This document shows, in pieces, positions 8,663-17,594 of a stretch of DNA of 64,000 nucleotides (its first letter is position 1; each line of letters opens with the position of its first letter). The notes beneath the pieces are model-generated. The model saw only the letters and a list, made by a program, of their open reading frames with translations. It was not told where the DNA came from and ran no database searches. A program made the position numbers and the translations under genes. The DNA is from CAINVV01 sp963663005 (GTDB taxonomy: Bacteria > Bacteroidota > Bacteroidia > Bacteroidales > Prolixibacteraceae): assembly GCA_963663005.2 (NCBI GenBank), contig CAXXHH010000010.1, forward strand, positions 62,001 through 126,000, given 5' to 3'.

Positions 8663-9063
8663 TGTCAGTAAGTCGCTTTGGAATTTCAATAGAACAGCCA
8701 CTTTTGGAGGCGCTCGACGAATATGTGGGCGACAACCATTTTACGAATCGCTCTCAGGCTATCCGCCACTTAATCAGCAAGAATATTGTTGAAAAAAAGT
8801 GGCAGTGCAATAATCGGGTTGCAGGTGCCATTACGTTGTTGTATGATCCCAAAAAAAGGGATATTCTCAATCAGATTGCGACAGAATTGGAGAAATACCA
8901 GTCAGAAGTTCTTTCATCACAGCGCTTTATGCTGGAACCCGACAAATGGCTTGAAGTTGTGGCCGTAAAGGGATCTGCCAGTCGGCTTACCGCTTTATCC
9001 GATAATTTGATCTCGATTAAAGGGCTCTATCATGGTAAGTTAAGTATGAGCCGTGCTGATTAA
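8662..9063 (+). CDS. NikR-like ribbon-helix-helix regulator lacking nickel ligands
   Basis: 133 residues from the ATG at 8662, exactly the length of E. coli NikR; an upstream in-frame start at 8602 would add 20 residues with no counterpart. Residues 1-45 are a ribbon-helix-helix DNA-binding domain (FGISIEQPLLEALDEYV, NRSQAIRHLI). Residues 53-133 are the ACT-like NikR C-domain (LLYDPKKRD, WLEVVAVKG, GLYHGKL). A gapless hand alignment to E. coli NikR puts Glu77, Arg88, Met90 and Trp96 at the positions of the four nickel ligands His76, His87, His89 and Cys95. It should therefore not bind nickel in the known way. First gene of the larE-larC-larB-permease operon, which it probably controls. Confidence 0.85.
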   Translation: MSVSRFGISIEQPLLEALDEYVGDNHFTNRSQAIRHLISKNIVEKKWQCNNRVAGAITLLYDPKKRDILNQIATELEKYQSEVLSSQRFMLEPDKWLEVVAVKGSASRLTALSDNLISIKGLYHGKLSMSRAD

Positions 9064-9085
9064 TTACTACTTAAAGAATTACAAA

Positions 9086-9907
9086 ATGGAAAATAATACT
9101 ACTCAACTTTCGGAAAAACTGAAGTCACTCGAGGACTGGTTTGCGCAGAGGCAGGGGTCTATCGTGGCGTTCTCCGGCGGTATAGATTCATCGCTGGTGC
9201 TTTATCTTGCGCGCAAATTTCAGGGGAAAGCGAATGCCATAGGGGTCATCTCCAATTCGCAAAGCTTGAAAAACAAGGATTTTCTTTTGGCGAAAGATTT
9301 TTGCGAACAGTTTGATATACATCTGGAAATCATCGTCACGCAAGAGTTAGACGACGAAAGGTACAACCAGAACCCAATCAACCGTTGTTTCTTTTGCAAG
9401 GAGCATCTGTTCCACGACCTGACGGATATCTGCACAAAATATCCCGGTTTTGTGGTACTGAGCGGTACCAATTCGGATGACCTGGGCGATTACCGTCCGG
9501 GTATTGATGCGGCCAAAAAATTCGAGGTTCAATCTCCCATGGTTGATTGCAAAATTTCGAAGGAAGATATCAGGCAGATTGCCCGCCATTTTGATCTTCC
9601 CAACTGGAATAAACCTGCCAGTCCGTGCCTCAGTTCACGAATTCCGTACAACCAGACCGTGACGGTCTCGAAACTCAGGCAGATTGAAGCCGCCGAGGAT
9701 ATTCTCAACAGTTATGGTTTTGAGGATGTGCGCGTCAGGCATTACGGCCAGTACGGCAAGATTGAGGTTCACAAAGAGGAGCTGGAAAAACTGAGACTTA
9801 TTCAGGATGAAGTTATTCCAAAAATCACTGCGCTTGGATTCGAAAAATGCGAGATAGACAGCGAAGGATTGGTCTCCGGAAAAATGAACCGCGTTTTGAA
9901 CAACTAA
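9086..9907 (+). CDS. larE: ATP-dependent sacrificial/cluster sulfur transferase LarE
   Basis: Start chosen at the ATG at 9086, after the nikR-like stop; an upstream start at 9053 would overlap that gene. Residues 28-36 carry the PP-loop (FSGGIDSS) that adenylates the pyridinium dicarboxylate substrate. LarE inserts the two sulfurs of the nickel-pincer nucleotide cofactor. Cys101 and Cys104 (CFFCK) and Cys181 (PASPCLSSRIPY) are visible. Single-Cys LarE enzymes sacrifice the equivalent of Cys181, whereas three-Cys enzymes hold a [4Fe-4S] cluster and act catalytically; this one has the three-Cys pattern. Cotranscribed with larC and larB. Confidence 0.93.
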   Translation: MENNTTQLSEKLKSLEDWFAQRQGSIVAFSGGIDSSLVLYLARKFQGKANAIGVISNSQSLKNKDFLLAKDFCEQFDIHLEIIVTQELDDERYNQNPINRCFFCKEHLFHDLTDICTKYPGFVVLSGTNSDDLGDYRPGIDAAKKFEVQSPMVDCKISKEDIRQIARHFDLPNWNKPASPCLSSRIPYNQTVTVSKLRQIEAAEDILNSYGFEDVRVRHYGQYGKIEVHKEELEKLRLIQDEVIPKITALGFEKCEIDSEGLVSGKMNRVLNN

Positions 9908-9917
9908 TCATTTGCAG

Positions 9918-11084
9918 ATGAGGATATTATATTATGATTGCTTTGCCGGTATCAGCGGCGATATGAATTTGGGAGCCCTGCTCGATCTTGGCGTTGAAAG
10001 AGCATATCTGGAAAGTGAGTTGCAAAAACTCAATATTGACGGTTTTGAGCTCGAAATTAGCAGCGATATCCGTCGCGGAATATCCGGCACGAAGGCTACC
10101 GTCGTTATACGGAATCCAGAAAATGAGAAACACCGGCATCTTCATCACGTGGAAGAAATTATCAACCGCAGTACGCTATCGGATACGGTAAAAGCCAATT
10201 CGTTAAAGATATTCAGCCTCATCGCTTTCGCGGAAGCTAAAGTCCACAACATTGAAGTTGAAAGGGTTCATTTTCATGAAGTCGGTGCATTGGATTCTAT
10301 TGCCGACATCGTTGGCGCTGCCATTTGTCTGGACTATTTAAAAGTGGATAAGGTACTCTCCTCTCCCATCCAACTGGGCGGCGGAACGGTAAAATGTGCC
10401 CACGGCATCATGCCCGTACCCGCCCCGGCAACGGCTCTCATCGTTGCTGGTATCCCGGTGAAAACCGGACTGGTTCAACACGAAGCTACCACCCCGACAG
10501 GCGCAGCAATTCTGGCTGCCACGGTCGATGAATTCACGTCGGAAATTAACTTTCCCATCACCAGGACTGCATACGGAATTGGTCAGCGTGATGTCTCGGA
10601 AGTGCCAAATGTTTTGCGGGTTTACCTTTCGGAAACAGCGACCTCCGACGTGAAAGAAGAGACCGCCACTGTACTGGAATGTAACATCGATGATATGAAT
10701 CCGGAGCGGTACGACTATATCATGGAACAACTGTTCGATTCCGGGGCTGCCGATGCGTGGCTGACACCCATCCTCATGAAAAAATCGCGTCCGGCAAACC
10801 AGCTAAGTGTGTTGTGCTCGTCAGACAAAGTGAAAAAAATGAAGGAAGTCATCTTCACCAACAGCACTACCATCGGTTTGCGGGAATACAAAATAAATAA
10901 GAGTGTGCTGTCAAGGACTGAAATCCAGGTCCCTACCAAATATGGATCCGTTACCGTGAAACAAAGTGTTTTCGAAGGGAAAATTGTTCGGTCGAAACCT
11001 GCGTATGACGAATGCAAAGCGTTGGCAAAATTGAACGCGATCAGCATAGAAGAAATTGAACGCGAGGTAATTAAAAATTTATAG
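9918..11084 (+). CDS. larC: Nickel pincer cofactor nickel insertase LarC (DUF111)
   Basis: 388 residues from the ATG at 9918; a TTG two codons earlier is a weaker alternative. Family hallmarks are the N-terminal YYDCFAGISGDM, HFHEVGALDSIADIVG, HGIMPVPAPAT, HEATTPTGAAIL and the C-terminal ECNIDDMNPE and RPANQLSVLC segments. LarC inserts nickel into the pincer nucleotide in a CTP-dependent reaction. In Lactiplantibacillus plantarum the protein is split over a frameshift; here it is one open frame. It begins 10 bp after larE and ends one base before larB. Confidence 0.93.
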   Translation: MRILYYDCFAGISGDMNLGALLDLGVERAYLESELQKLNIDGFELEISSDIRRGISGTKATVVIRNPENEKHRHLHHVEEIINRSTLSDTVKANSLKIFSLIAFAEAKVHNIEVERVHFHEVGALDSIADIVGAAICLDYLKVDKVLSSPIQLGGGTVKCAHGIMPVPAPATALIVAGIPVKTGLVQHEATTPTGAAILAATVDEFTSEINFPITRTAYGIGQRDVSEVPNVLRVYLSETATSDVKEETATVLECNIDDMNPERYDYIMEQLFDSGAADAWLTPILMKKSRPANQLSVLCSSDKVKKMKEVIFTNSTTIGLREYKINKSVLSRTEIQVPTKYGSVTVKQSVFEGKIVRSKPAYDECKALAKLNAISIEEIEREVIKNL

Positions 11085-11085
11085 T

Positions 11086-11826
11086 ATGACACTTGCGGAT
11101 ATTTTCGAGAAGTATAAACAGGGTGAACTGGATCTGCCTGAAGCCTTGCAAATGGTATCGAATCACGGTATCGACGAGATGGGTTTTGCCACAATAGATA
11201 CCGACCGCTTGCATCGTACGGGAATTCCGGAGATGATTTATGGAGCCGGAAAGACCACCGAACAGGTGAAGCAAATTGCAGAGCGGATGTACAAAAATGG
11301 TTCGGATGTTCTGGCAAGCCGGATCACTCCCGAAATGGGCGCCGCTATCCTATCTGTAATTCCGGAAGCTAAGTATAATGAACTGGCTCGGACAATCAGC
11401 TACAGACATCATGATGTGCAGGACTCCAAAGGATATATTGCCGTTGTTGCTGCTGGCACTTCCGATATGCCCGTAGCCGAGGAAGCCGCCGAAACAGCCC
11501 GCTTTCTGGGAAACGAGGTAAAGACAATATACGACGTCGGCGTTGCCGGAATTCACCGGCTTTTCCATAAACTCGATGTTATCAGAGGGGCTCGTGTAAT
11601 TATCGTGGTAGCCGGAATGGAAGGTGCTTTGGGAAGTGTCATCGGCGGATTAGTTGATAAGCCGGTTATCGGCGTACCTACAAGCGTTGGATACGGTTCC
11701 AATTTTCAGGGATTATCAGCATTACTTTCGATGCTTAACAGTTGCGCCAATGGCATCTCGGTTGTAAATATCGACAATGGTTTTGGTGCTGCTTGCCAGG
11801 CATCACTCATAAATAAAATGCACTAA
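11086..11826 (+). CDS. larB: Pyridinium-3,5-biscarboxylic acid mononucleotide synthase LarB
   Basis: 246 residues. The N-terminal part holds GFATIDTDRLHRTGIPEMIYG, typical of LarB, and the C-terminal half (about 125-246) is PurE/AIR-carboxylase-like: VAAGTSDMPVAEEAAETA, GVAGIHRL, VAGMEGALGSVIGGL and GVPTSVGYG. LarB carboxylates and hydrolyses nicotinic acid adenine dinucleotide to start nickel-pincer cofactor synthesis. The ATG at 11086 follows larC with no gap and the stop is one base from the next ATG, so translation is likely coupled. Confidence 0.94.
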   Translation: MTLADIFEKYKQGELDLPEALQMVSNHGIDEMGFATIDTDRLHRTGIPEMIYGAGKTTEQVKQIAERMYKNGSDVLASRITPEMGAAILSVIPEAKYNELARTISYRHHDVQDSKGYIAVVAAGTSDMPVAEEAAETARFLGNEVKTIYDVGVAGIHRLFHKLDVIRGARVIIVVAGMEGALGSVIGGLVDKPVIGVPTSVGYGSNFQGLSALLSMLNSCANGISVVNIDNGFGAACQASLINKMH

Positions 11827-11827
11827 T

Positions 11828-12535
11828 ATGTTCGAATTAAATGTTCTCATGGTGACTGCCATCTCGTTAGGGTTTGTTCATACCCTTCTGGGACCGGATC
11901 ACTATCTGCCATTTATCGTTCTGAGTAAGGCTCGCAAATGGTCTCTCTCAAAAACACTCTGGATTACATTCTTTGGCGGACTTGGTCATATCGGAGGCTC
12001 GGTCATTTTGGGCATTTCGGGAGTGGCGCTGGGAATTAGCTTAAGTAAACTGGAGCTCGTTGAAGCCACGCGTGGTAATCTGGTAGCCTGGATGCTCATC
12101 GTATTTGGCTTTTTCTATACTATTTACGGAGTATTCAGATTCATTCACAACGGCCACCATACGCATTTGCCTAAATTTCTGCTTCCAAAAAAGATCCGCG
12201 ATTACCGGCATCTTCCAACCACAGAAGCCGATGAGGAAAAGAAAGACTGGACTAAACTGACGCCATGGATTTTATTCCTGATCTTCGTTTTTGGTCCCTG
12301 TGAGGTGCTAATCCCGCTGCTTATTTTTCCCGCCTCAGAACACAACTGGTTCGGCGTTTTTGCGGTCTCCGCGATATTCGGACTAACCACCATTGCAACC
12401 ATGTTGCTGACTGTCTTTGTGGGCTACTCAGGCACTTCGCTTATCCGTTTTAAGCGAGTCGAAAAGTACATGCACATGATTGCCGGATCCGTGATTTTAA
12501 TCTCCGGTGTTGGAATTCGCTTCTTTGGGTGGTAG
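11828..12535 (+). CDS. NicO/UreH-like membrane protein, probable nickel permease
   Basis: 235 residues with about six membrane segments. The first contains GFVHTLLGPDHYLPF, an H-x5-DH motif like that of NicO/HupE/UreH nickel-cobalt permeases, followed by FGGLGHIGGSVILG. A cytosolic loop carries a His cluster (HNGHHTH). Family members move nickel, or in some branches are annotated as sulfite exporters, so specificity is inferred from context: it starts one base after larB in a nickel-cofactor operon. Last gene before an 80-bp gap to the aldo/keto reductase. Confidence 0.75.
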   Translation: MFELNVLMVTAISLGFVHTLLGPDHYLPFIVLSKARKWSLSKTLWITFFGGLGHIGGSVILGISGVALGISLSKLELVEATRGNLVAWMLIVFGFFYTIYGVFRFIHNGHHTHLPKFLLPKKIRDYRHLPTTEADEEKKDWTKLTPWILFLIFVFGPCEVLIPLLIFPASEHNWFGVFAVSAIFGLTTIATMLLTVFVGYSGTSLIRFKRVEKYMHMIAGSVILISGVGIRFFGW

Positions 12536-12618
12536 TTTTTAATCCCGGCAGAATGCATTCTGCCAAACTTTCCTGCCGTATTCTCGTATAGTCGGAGAGT
12601 TATTCTTAAATCCCTTTT

Positions 12619-13794
12619 ATGGACTTCGCCAATTTTTCACTCTTTAATCCCAAAATGGAATACCGCCGTTTCGGCAAAACAAATAAAAATGTGAGTGTTA
12701 TCACCCTGGGCGGGATGCGCTACAAACATGCAGACGATGAACCCAGGGATCTGATACCCAGGGAAACACTACTGCAATGCAAGGACACCGTTGAAAAGGC
12801 ATTGGCACAGGGCATCAACCTGATCGAAACAGCTTGGGGATATGGCAAGAGTGAACATGTTTACGGCCGGGTATTAAATGACGAGCTGAAAATAAAACGG
12901 GATTCCTACTTCCTGATGACCAAAGGAGCTCCCAAGAGTGCAGTTGAAACCCGGAACATGGTTACGCTTCAACTTAAAGCGCTTAAGACGGATCATTTTG
13001 ATTTTTATGCATGGCACGGCATCAATAACTTGGAGTTGCTGGAAATTGCCTGCGCCAAGGGCGGCCCCGTGGAGGAGCTGTTAAAACTCAAAAAAGAGGG
13101 AGTGATCGGTCATATCGGATTTAGTACGCATGGCCCGCTGGATGTGATCCTGAAAGCTATTAATACGGATCTGTTCGATTTCGTAAACCTGCACTATTAC
13201 TATTTCTTCCAGCGCAATAAGCCTGCCGTGGAGCTGGCCGCAACGAAAGATATGGGGGTATTTATTATCTCTCCAAACGACAAAGGCGGACAGCTTTTGC
13301 GTTCTCCACAGAAACTGATGGATCTGACCGCCCCGCTACATCCTATCCAATGGAATGCGCGCTTTTGTCTCGGTCACCCGGAAATCCATACGCTCACATT
13401 CGGACTGCCGGTGACGGCAAAGTTTGAACACCTGAATGGAATCTTCCCTGCCCCGGCCCCCATGTCGCCTGCTGACGCTCAAATTCAAAAGTCACTCGAC
13501 CACCAACGATCCCTGGTGCCCTATGCCGATTTTGATGCCTACGAAATGGAGAATGATCCCTCCGGATTGAATATCCCTGAGATACTGCGTTTCAGAACAC
13601 TGTGGAAATGTTATGACATGAAAGATTTTGGATTGTACCGGTACAACATGTTTCAGGAAAAGGGTCACTTTTTCCCGGGGAAGTTTCCGACAGAAGAAAA
13701 TCTGAAGAAGGTCGATCTTTCAAAATGCCCCGCAGACGTTCCTGTTGTAGATCTTATCCGGGAAACACACCAAAACCTTTACCGTCCGAAATAG
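12619..13794 (+). CDS. Aldo/keto reductase family protein
   Basis: 391 residues; an ATG at 12655 (MEYRRFGKT) is the likelier biological start because the family begins with that strand. TIM-barrel oxidoreductase. The catalytic tetrad can be read: Tyr of WGYG, Lys of FLMTKG and His of YAWHGIN are present, but the Asp of the usual DTA motif is Glu (LIETAWGYG). The C-terminal extension lacks the Cys cluster of ferredoxin-like AKRs. Its stop codon TAG lies within the first unit of a repeat at 13790, and it converges with the large sensor kinase. Confidence 0.82.
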   Translation: MDFANFSLFNPKMEYRRFGKTNKNVSVITLGGMRYKHADDEPRDLIPRETLLQCKDTVEKALAQGINLIETAWGYGKSEHVYGRVLNDELKIKRDSYFLMTKGAPKSAVETRNMVTLQLKALKTDHFDFYAWHGINNLELLEIACAKGGPVEELLKLKKEGVIGHIGFSTHGPLDVILKAINTDLFDFVNLHYYYFFQRNKPAVELAATKDMGVFIISPNDKGGQLLRSPQKLMDLTAPLHPIQWNARFCLGHPEIHTLTFGLPVTAKFEHLNGIFPAPAPMSPADAQIQKSLDHQRSLVPYADFDAYEMENDPSGLNIPEILRFRTLWKCYDMKDFGLYRYNMFQEKGHFFPGKFPTEENLKKVDLSKCPADVPVVDLIRETHQNLYRPK

Positions 13795-13951
13795 TGAAAA
13801 GTTGAGAGTGGAAAGTTGAGAGTGAAAAATAAAGCGATTCTTATCTTTCACTTTCCACTATTCACTATTCACTATCGAAATAAGATTGGATAGATCTCCT
13901 CCATTTACTTGTAACTTTCCACTCTCAACTTTCACTCTCAACTCTCAACTT
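13790..13951. repeat. Short-period repeat arms at convergent gene ends (family 1)
   Basis: The + strand reads AATAGTGAAAAGTTGAGAG then GGAAAGTTGAGAGTG (13790-13830); the other side (13912-13951) is the reverse complement type, CTCTCAACTTTCACTCTCAA. A middle block reads CACTATTCACTATTCAC. The two arms can pair into a long imperfect hairpin. Stop codons of both convergent genes (TAG at 13792, TGA at 13945-13947) lie inside the repeat, and each gene sees the purine-rich strand in sense. It may act as a two-way terminator. Confidence 0.75.
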
Positions 13952-16900
13952 TCTTCCGATCCAGATTTTACGGTAAAGTAGAACGTACTTCCTTTCCCAA
14001 CCTCACTTTCGGCCCAGATGCGGCCACCCTGTCTCTCGACGAAGTCTTTACAAAGCAATAGTCCCAACCCAACACTCTTTTCACCGTTCGTGCCAATCCG
14101 GTTGTTGTTCACATCCAGTCGGAAAAGATCCCTAAGTAAGTCCTCATCCATGCCAATTCCAGTATCTTTTACGGAGATCTCGACCTCATCATTTTCGCTT
14201 TCCCGGGCAGCAATCGAAATTTTTCCACCGTGAGGCGTAAATTTGACAGCATTGTATATAATATTCCGAAGAATGGATGCAAGCGAGTTCTTATCGGCAA
14301 AGACCTTCATATCGGCAGGAATCAGAATGTCCAATGTCAGTAATTTGTCATTTGCGGGAATAAGAATTGTGCTTATCGAATTATTCAGGACCTCTAGCAA
14401 CAGAAGCTTTTCAGGAGAAAATGGAACCAAACCCCGTTGCATCCTGGCCCATTCCAGCAAGTTCTCGACAAGCTCGAAGAGATTCCCTGACGAATCTTTC
14501 ATGCTTTCAACCATCGCGTGTAATTCCTCGACAGAAAAATCCTTTATATTTTCTGCCACGGTATCCGTCAAGGAATAGAACGTACTTAATGGTCCGCGGA
14601 CATCATGGGCAATAATCGAGAAGAACTTATCCTTTTCCGAATTGGCATTTTGCAACTCCTTGTTCTTTTCTTCCAACTCAAGATTCTTGTCTTTTAACTC
14701 ATGCGTCTGTTCATCAATTCTGTTATTCAGCTGCTTCTTTTGCAGCTCATGCTGAAAGTCTCTCAACCGGACGTAACCATAAATGAGGGAACCGGCCATC
14801 AGAATCAGCAAAGCATAGAACCACCAGGTGGCCCACCAGGGTGATCGTATCGAGAATGCATAGCTGGTTTCGGCGCTCCAGAAACCCTCGCTGTTCAAAG
14901 CCTTGACTTTAAAAATGTACTTACCCGGACTAAGGTTTCCGTATGAAACTTCCGTCTGATCAGAAAGTGCACTCCATTGAGGATCGAGCCCCACAAGTTG
15001 GTACTGATATCTGATTTTCTGTGTCTGTTTTTGTGATATACCGATAAAGCTGAAAGAGAGGAAATTATTGTCGTATGACAGGTCAAGATTTTCTGGTAAA
15101 AAGTACCAATTTGAGACACTGCTAAAATTGAAATTACCAACTCGCACACCATTTCCCAGTACAAAACTTGTATCCTTTTTCGCATTTATATCCAGCCAGG
15201 GGATATTTTCATTGAAAATCTGAATATTGGTCAATTTGACGTTTGGTGCTACCGTATCTGGTATCTCTTCCTTTGGATTGATGGACGAAAGACGATTGGT
15301 AGAGCCTATCCAGATCAAGCCCTCTTTGTCTTCGTAGATTGCACCAAGATTACATCCGATACCCAAAAAGCCATCGTCGTAGGAGTAATTTCTGAAATAT
15401 AAAGGCTTCGATTTCTCCGTGCCCGTATTAAGTAGACCCAAATTAAGCACATTAGGACCAATGCGGGAGCCTAACCATAAATTTCCCTTTTTATCGTGAA
15501 GCAAGCTAGTGATATAATTATTACTCAATTGATTGCCCTTCGAAAATGTAGTAAAATATTTCCCATCGAAACGTACTACCCCTCCGCCCGACGTCCCAAA
15601 CCAGATGTCCCCGCGATCATCCTGAGTAATACTGGCAACGTTATTAACCGGCAGACCTTCTTTCGCCGTATAGTGTGTGAAAAGTTTTCCATCGTAACGG
15701 GTGACACCTCCTCCATCAGTTCCGAACCAAAGAGCTCCACTGCGGTCTTCCAGCATACATAAAATCTTTATGTCGCTGAGTCCGGCCTTGTCGTTATAAT
15801 TAATGAATTTATTTCCGTCAAATTTCGACACTCCGCCGCCGTAACTTCCAATCCAAATATGCTTGTTCCGGTCTTCCAGAATACACCTAACTGAATTATG
15901 ACAAAGTCCTTCGGACTGGGTATATTGATAGAAATTTTTTCCATCAAATCTGGTTATTCCTCCACCATCGGTGCCGATCCACATATCCCCGTTAGTGCAT
16001 TCCAGCAATGCGTAGACATAATCATTCACGGACGTTTCTTTCAGCGGGTATGTGGCAAATTCCTTGCCGTCAAATCTGGAAATTCCTCCACCATAGGAAC
16101 CAAACCAGAGATAATTCTTTTTATCCTGAATGATAGACAGCACCTTATTTCCGGCAAGTCCCTCGCTATTCGTATAATGCCGGAATAGATCCTTGTTGTA
16201 ACGAACCAGTCCGCCGTCACGAGTGCCAAACCACAAATTTCCCTGCCTGCCAAACAGCGAGCATCGAACAAAATTGTTGGGCAAGCCGTCCTCCTCAGTA
16301 TAATTATCGAAAGACTCCCCATCAAATCTGGAAATTCCTCCGCCCGAAGTTCCGAGCCAAAACAATCCGCTGTCATCCTGTACGATACACAAAATCGAAT
16401 TGCTTTTCAATCCCTGTTTATCCGTATATTGGTAAAAAGTACTGCCGTCGTATCGAATTAATCCCTGGTTATAGGATCCGAGCCAAATATCACCGTTATG
16501 GTCTTGCACAATAGATGCAAAATGTGTAATCGGAAAGCCGTCTTTGGCGGTGAGATTTGTAAAGCTGGTACCATCGAAAATGGAAATACCATTTCCGAAA
16601 GATCCAATCCATATTTTGCCTTCCTTATCCTGGAAAAGACTCCGAACTTGGTTACTGACCAGACCTTCACTGGTGGTGTAATAGGTAAATGTGTTCCCGT
16701 CAAATTTCGCAACACCACCGCCAGATGTTCCAATCCAGTAATTGCCTGACTTATCCTGAATGATGCAGTTGACAATATTATTATTAAGTCCTTCTTTAAC
16801 AGTATATTGTTCGAATTTTTTTCCATCAAACCGGATGATGCCACCGCCAAAAGTACCAAACCAGAGATTGCATGACATGTCTTCAATCATCGACAAAACG

Positions 16901-17475
16901 ATGTTGTTGTTGTAGATACCATTCGATATACTAAAATGGTAAAGATATTTGCCATCATATCGCGTAACTCCGTCATCGCTGCTAAACCACAGATTGCCAC
17001 TCTTATCCTGTAACAAACTACGGATCTGATTCGTTTTCAACCCCTGGATAGTTCCATAAGAAGAAAAACCATGAGGGTTCACATCTTTACTCGTAGCATT
17101 TTCTGCAATAGCAATTTCCGGGGCATGAGCTTGAAAAGTGATGCCTGTAGCTTTAACCTGCTTTGGACTTGAAAACCCATCCCTGCCCGGCGTACAAACT
17201 GTTGGAGAGGCAACACTAAATTTTACCGGCAATTTATTGATTGTGCTACTGCCCTTCTCCCGAACAACAATGGGATTTCGGGCTTTTACAACCTTAGGCT
17301 TTCCGGCGACCTTCGTGATTGGAGGACTAATCCGATCATTAGGCACGACAAACCCTTGAACAACAGATTTTTCATTGGCATTTTGCCCTTTAGTTGCCTG
17401 CTTCTCCTGCCTGGAGCAGGAAGCAACTAAAATTAACATTATGATTAGGTATAAAAGCGGTTTCAGATTCAGCAT
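13945..17475 (-). CDS. Two-component regulator-propeller sensor histidine kinase
   Basis: 1176 residues from the ATG at 17475, chosen because it gives a lipoprotein signal (LIIMLILVASC); an upstream start at 17535 adds 20 residues. Residues about 150-735 hold 14 'regulator propeller' repeats (NLWFGT/DGGG-type), enough for two seven-blade propellers. Then a Y_Y_Y domain (about 800-860), one membrane helix (WWFYALLILMAGSLIYGYV, about 890), a coiled coil, HisKA with the phospho-acceptor His of IIAHDVRGPL (about 957), and HATPase_c with DTGIGM and GLGLLLC. Unlike classical hybrid two-component proteins it lacks receiver and AraC domains, so a separate regulator is needed. Signals are probably glycans. 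The last codons and stop lie in a repeat. Confidence 0.9.
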   Translation of the reverse strand: MLNLKPLLYLIIMLILVASCSRQEKQATKGQNANEKSVVQGFVVPNDRISPPITKVAGKPKVVKARNPIVVREKGSSTINKLPVKFSVASPTVCTPGRDGFSSPKQVKATGITFQAHAPEIAIAENATSKDVNPHGFSSYGTIQGLKTNQIRSLLQDKSGNLWFSSDDGVTRYDGKYLYHFSISNGIYNNNIVLSMIEDMSCNLWFGTFGGGIIRFDGKKFEQYTVKEGLNNNIVNCIIQDKSGNYWIGTSGGGVAKFDGNTFTYYTTSEGLVSNQVRSLFQDKEGKIWIGSFGNGISIFDGTSFTNLTAKDGFPITHFASIVQDHNGDIWLGSYNQGLIRYDGSTFYQYTDKQGLKSNSILCIVQDDSGLFWLGTSGGGISRFDGESFDNYTEEDGLPNNFVRCSLFGRQGNLWFGTRDGGLVRYNKDLFRHYTNSEGLAGNKVLSIIQDKKNYLWFGSYGGGISRFDGKEFATYPLKETSVNDYVYALLECTNGDMWIGTDGGGITRFDGKNFYQYTQSEGLCHNSVRCILEDRNKHIWIGSYGGGVSKFDGNKFINYNDKAGLSDIKILCMLEDRSGALWFGTDGGGVTRYDGKLFTHYTAKEGLPVNNVASITQDDRGDIWFGTSGGGVVRFDGKYFTTFSKGNQLSNNYITSLLHDKKGNLWLGSRIGPNVLNLGLLNTGTEKSKPLYFRNYSYDDGFLGIGCNLGAIYEDKEGLIWIGSTNRLSSINPKEEIPDTVAPNVKLTNIQIFNENIPWLDINAKKDTSFVLGNGVRVGNFNFSSVSNWYFLPENLDLSYDNNFLSFSFIGISQKQTQKIRYQYQLVGLDPQWSALSDQTEVSYGNLSPGKYIFKVKALNSEGFWSAETSYAFSIRSPWWATWWFYALLILMAGSLIYGYVRLRDFQHELQKKQLNNRIDEQTHELKDKNLELEEKNKELQNANSEKDKFFSIIAHDVRGPLSTFYSLTDTVAENIKDFSVEELHAMVESMKDSSGNLFELVENLLEWARMQRGLVPFSPEKLLLLEVLNNSISTILIPANDKLLTLDILIPADMKVFADKNSLASILRNIIYNAVKFTPHGGKISIAARESENDEVEISVKDTGIGMDEDLLRDLFRLDVNNNRIGTNGEKSVGLGLLLCKDFVERQGGRIWAESEVGKGSTFYFTVKSGSEES

Positions 17476-17594
17476 GATTCCAATATCTCGGAAAATTCGG
17501 AAGGTTAAAAGTAACAGAATTTTGTAGAAACTCAATTTATTATGGCAGAATAATTCTTTGCAAAAAAGTTGTTACTTTGGGAAAAACAGCGGGA

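Noticed and set aside
12536..12618. Possible lactate racemase in the lar operon region
   Set aside because: The gap is too short, and the following gene is clearly an aldo/keto reductase.
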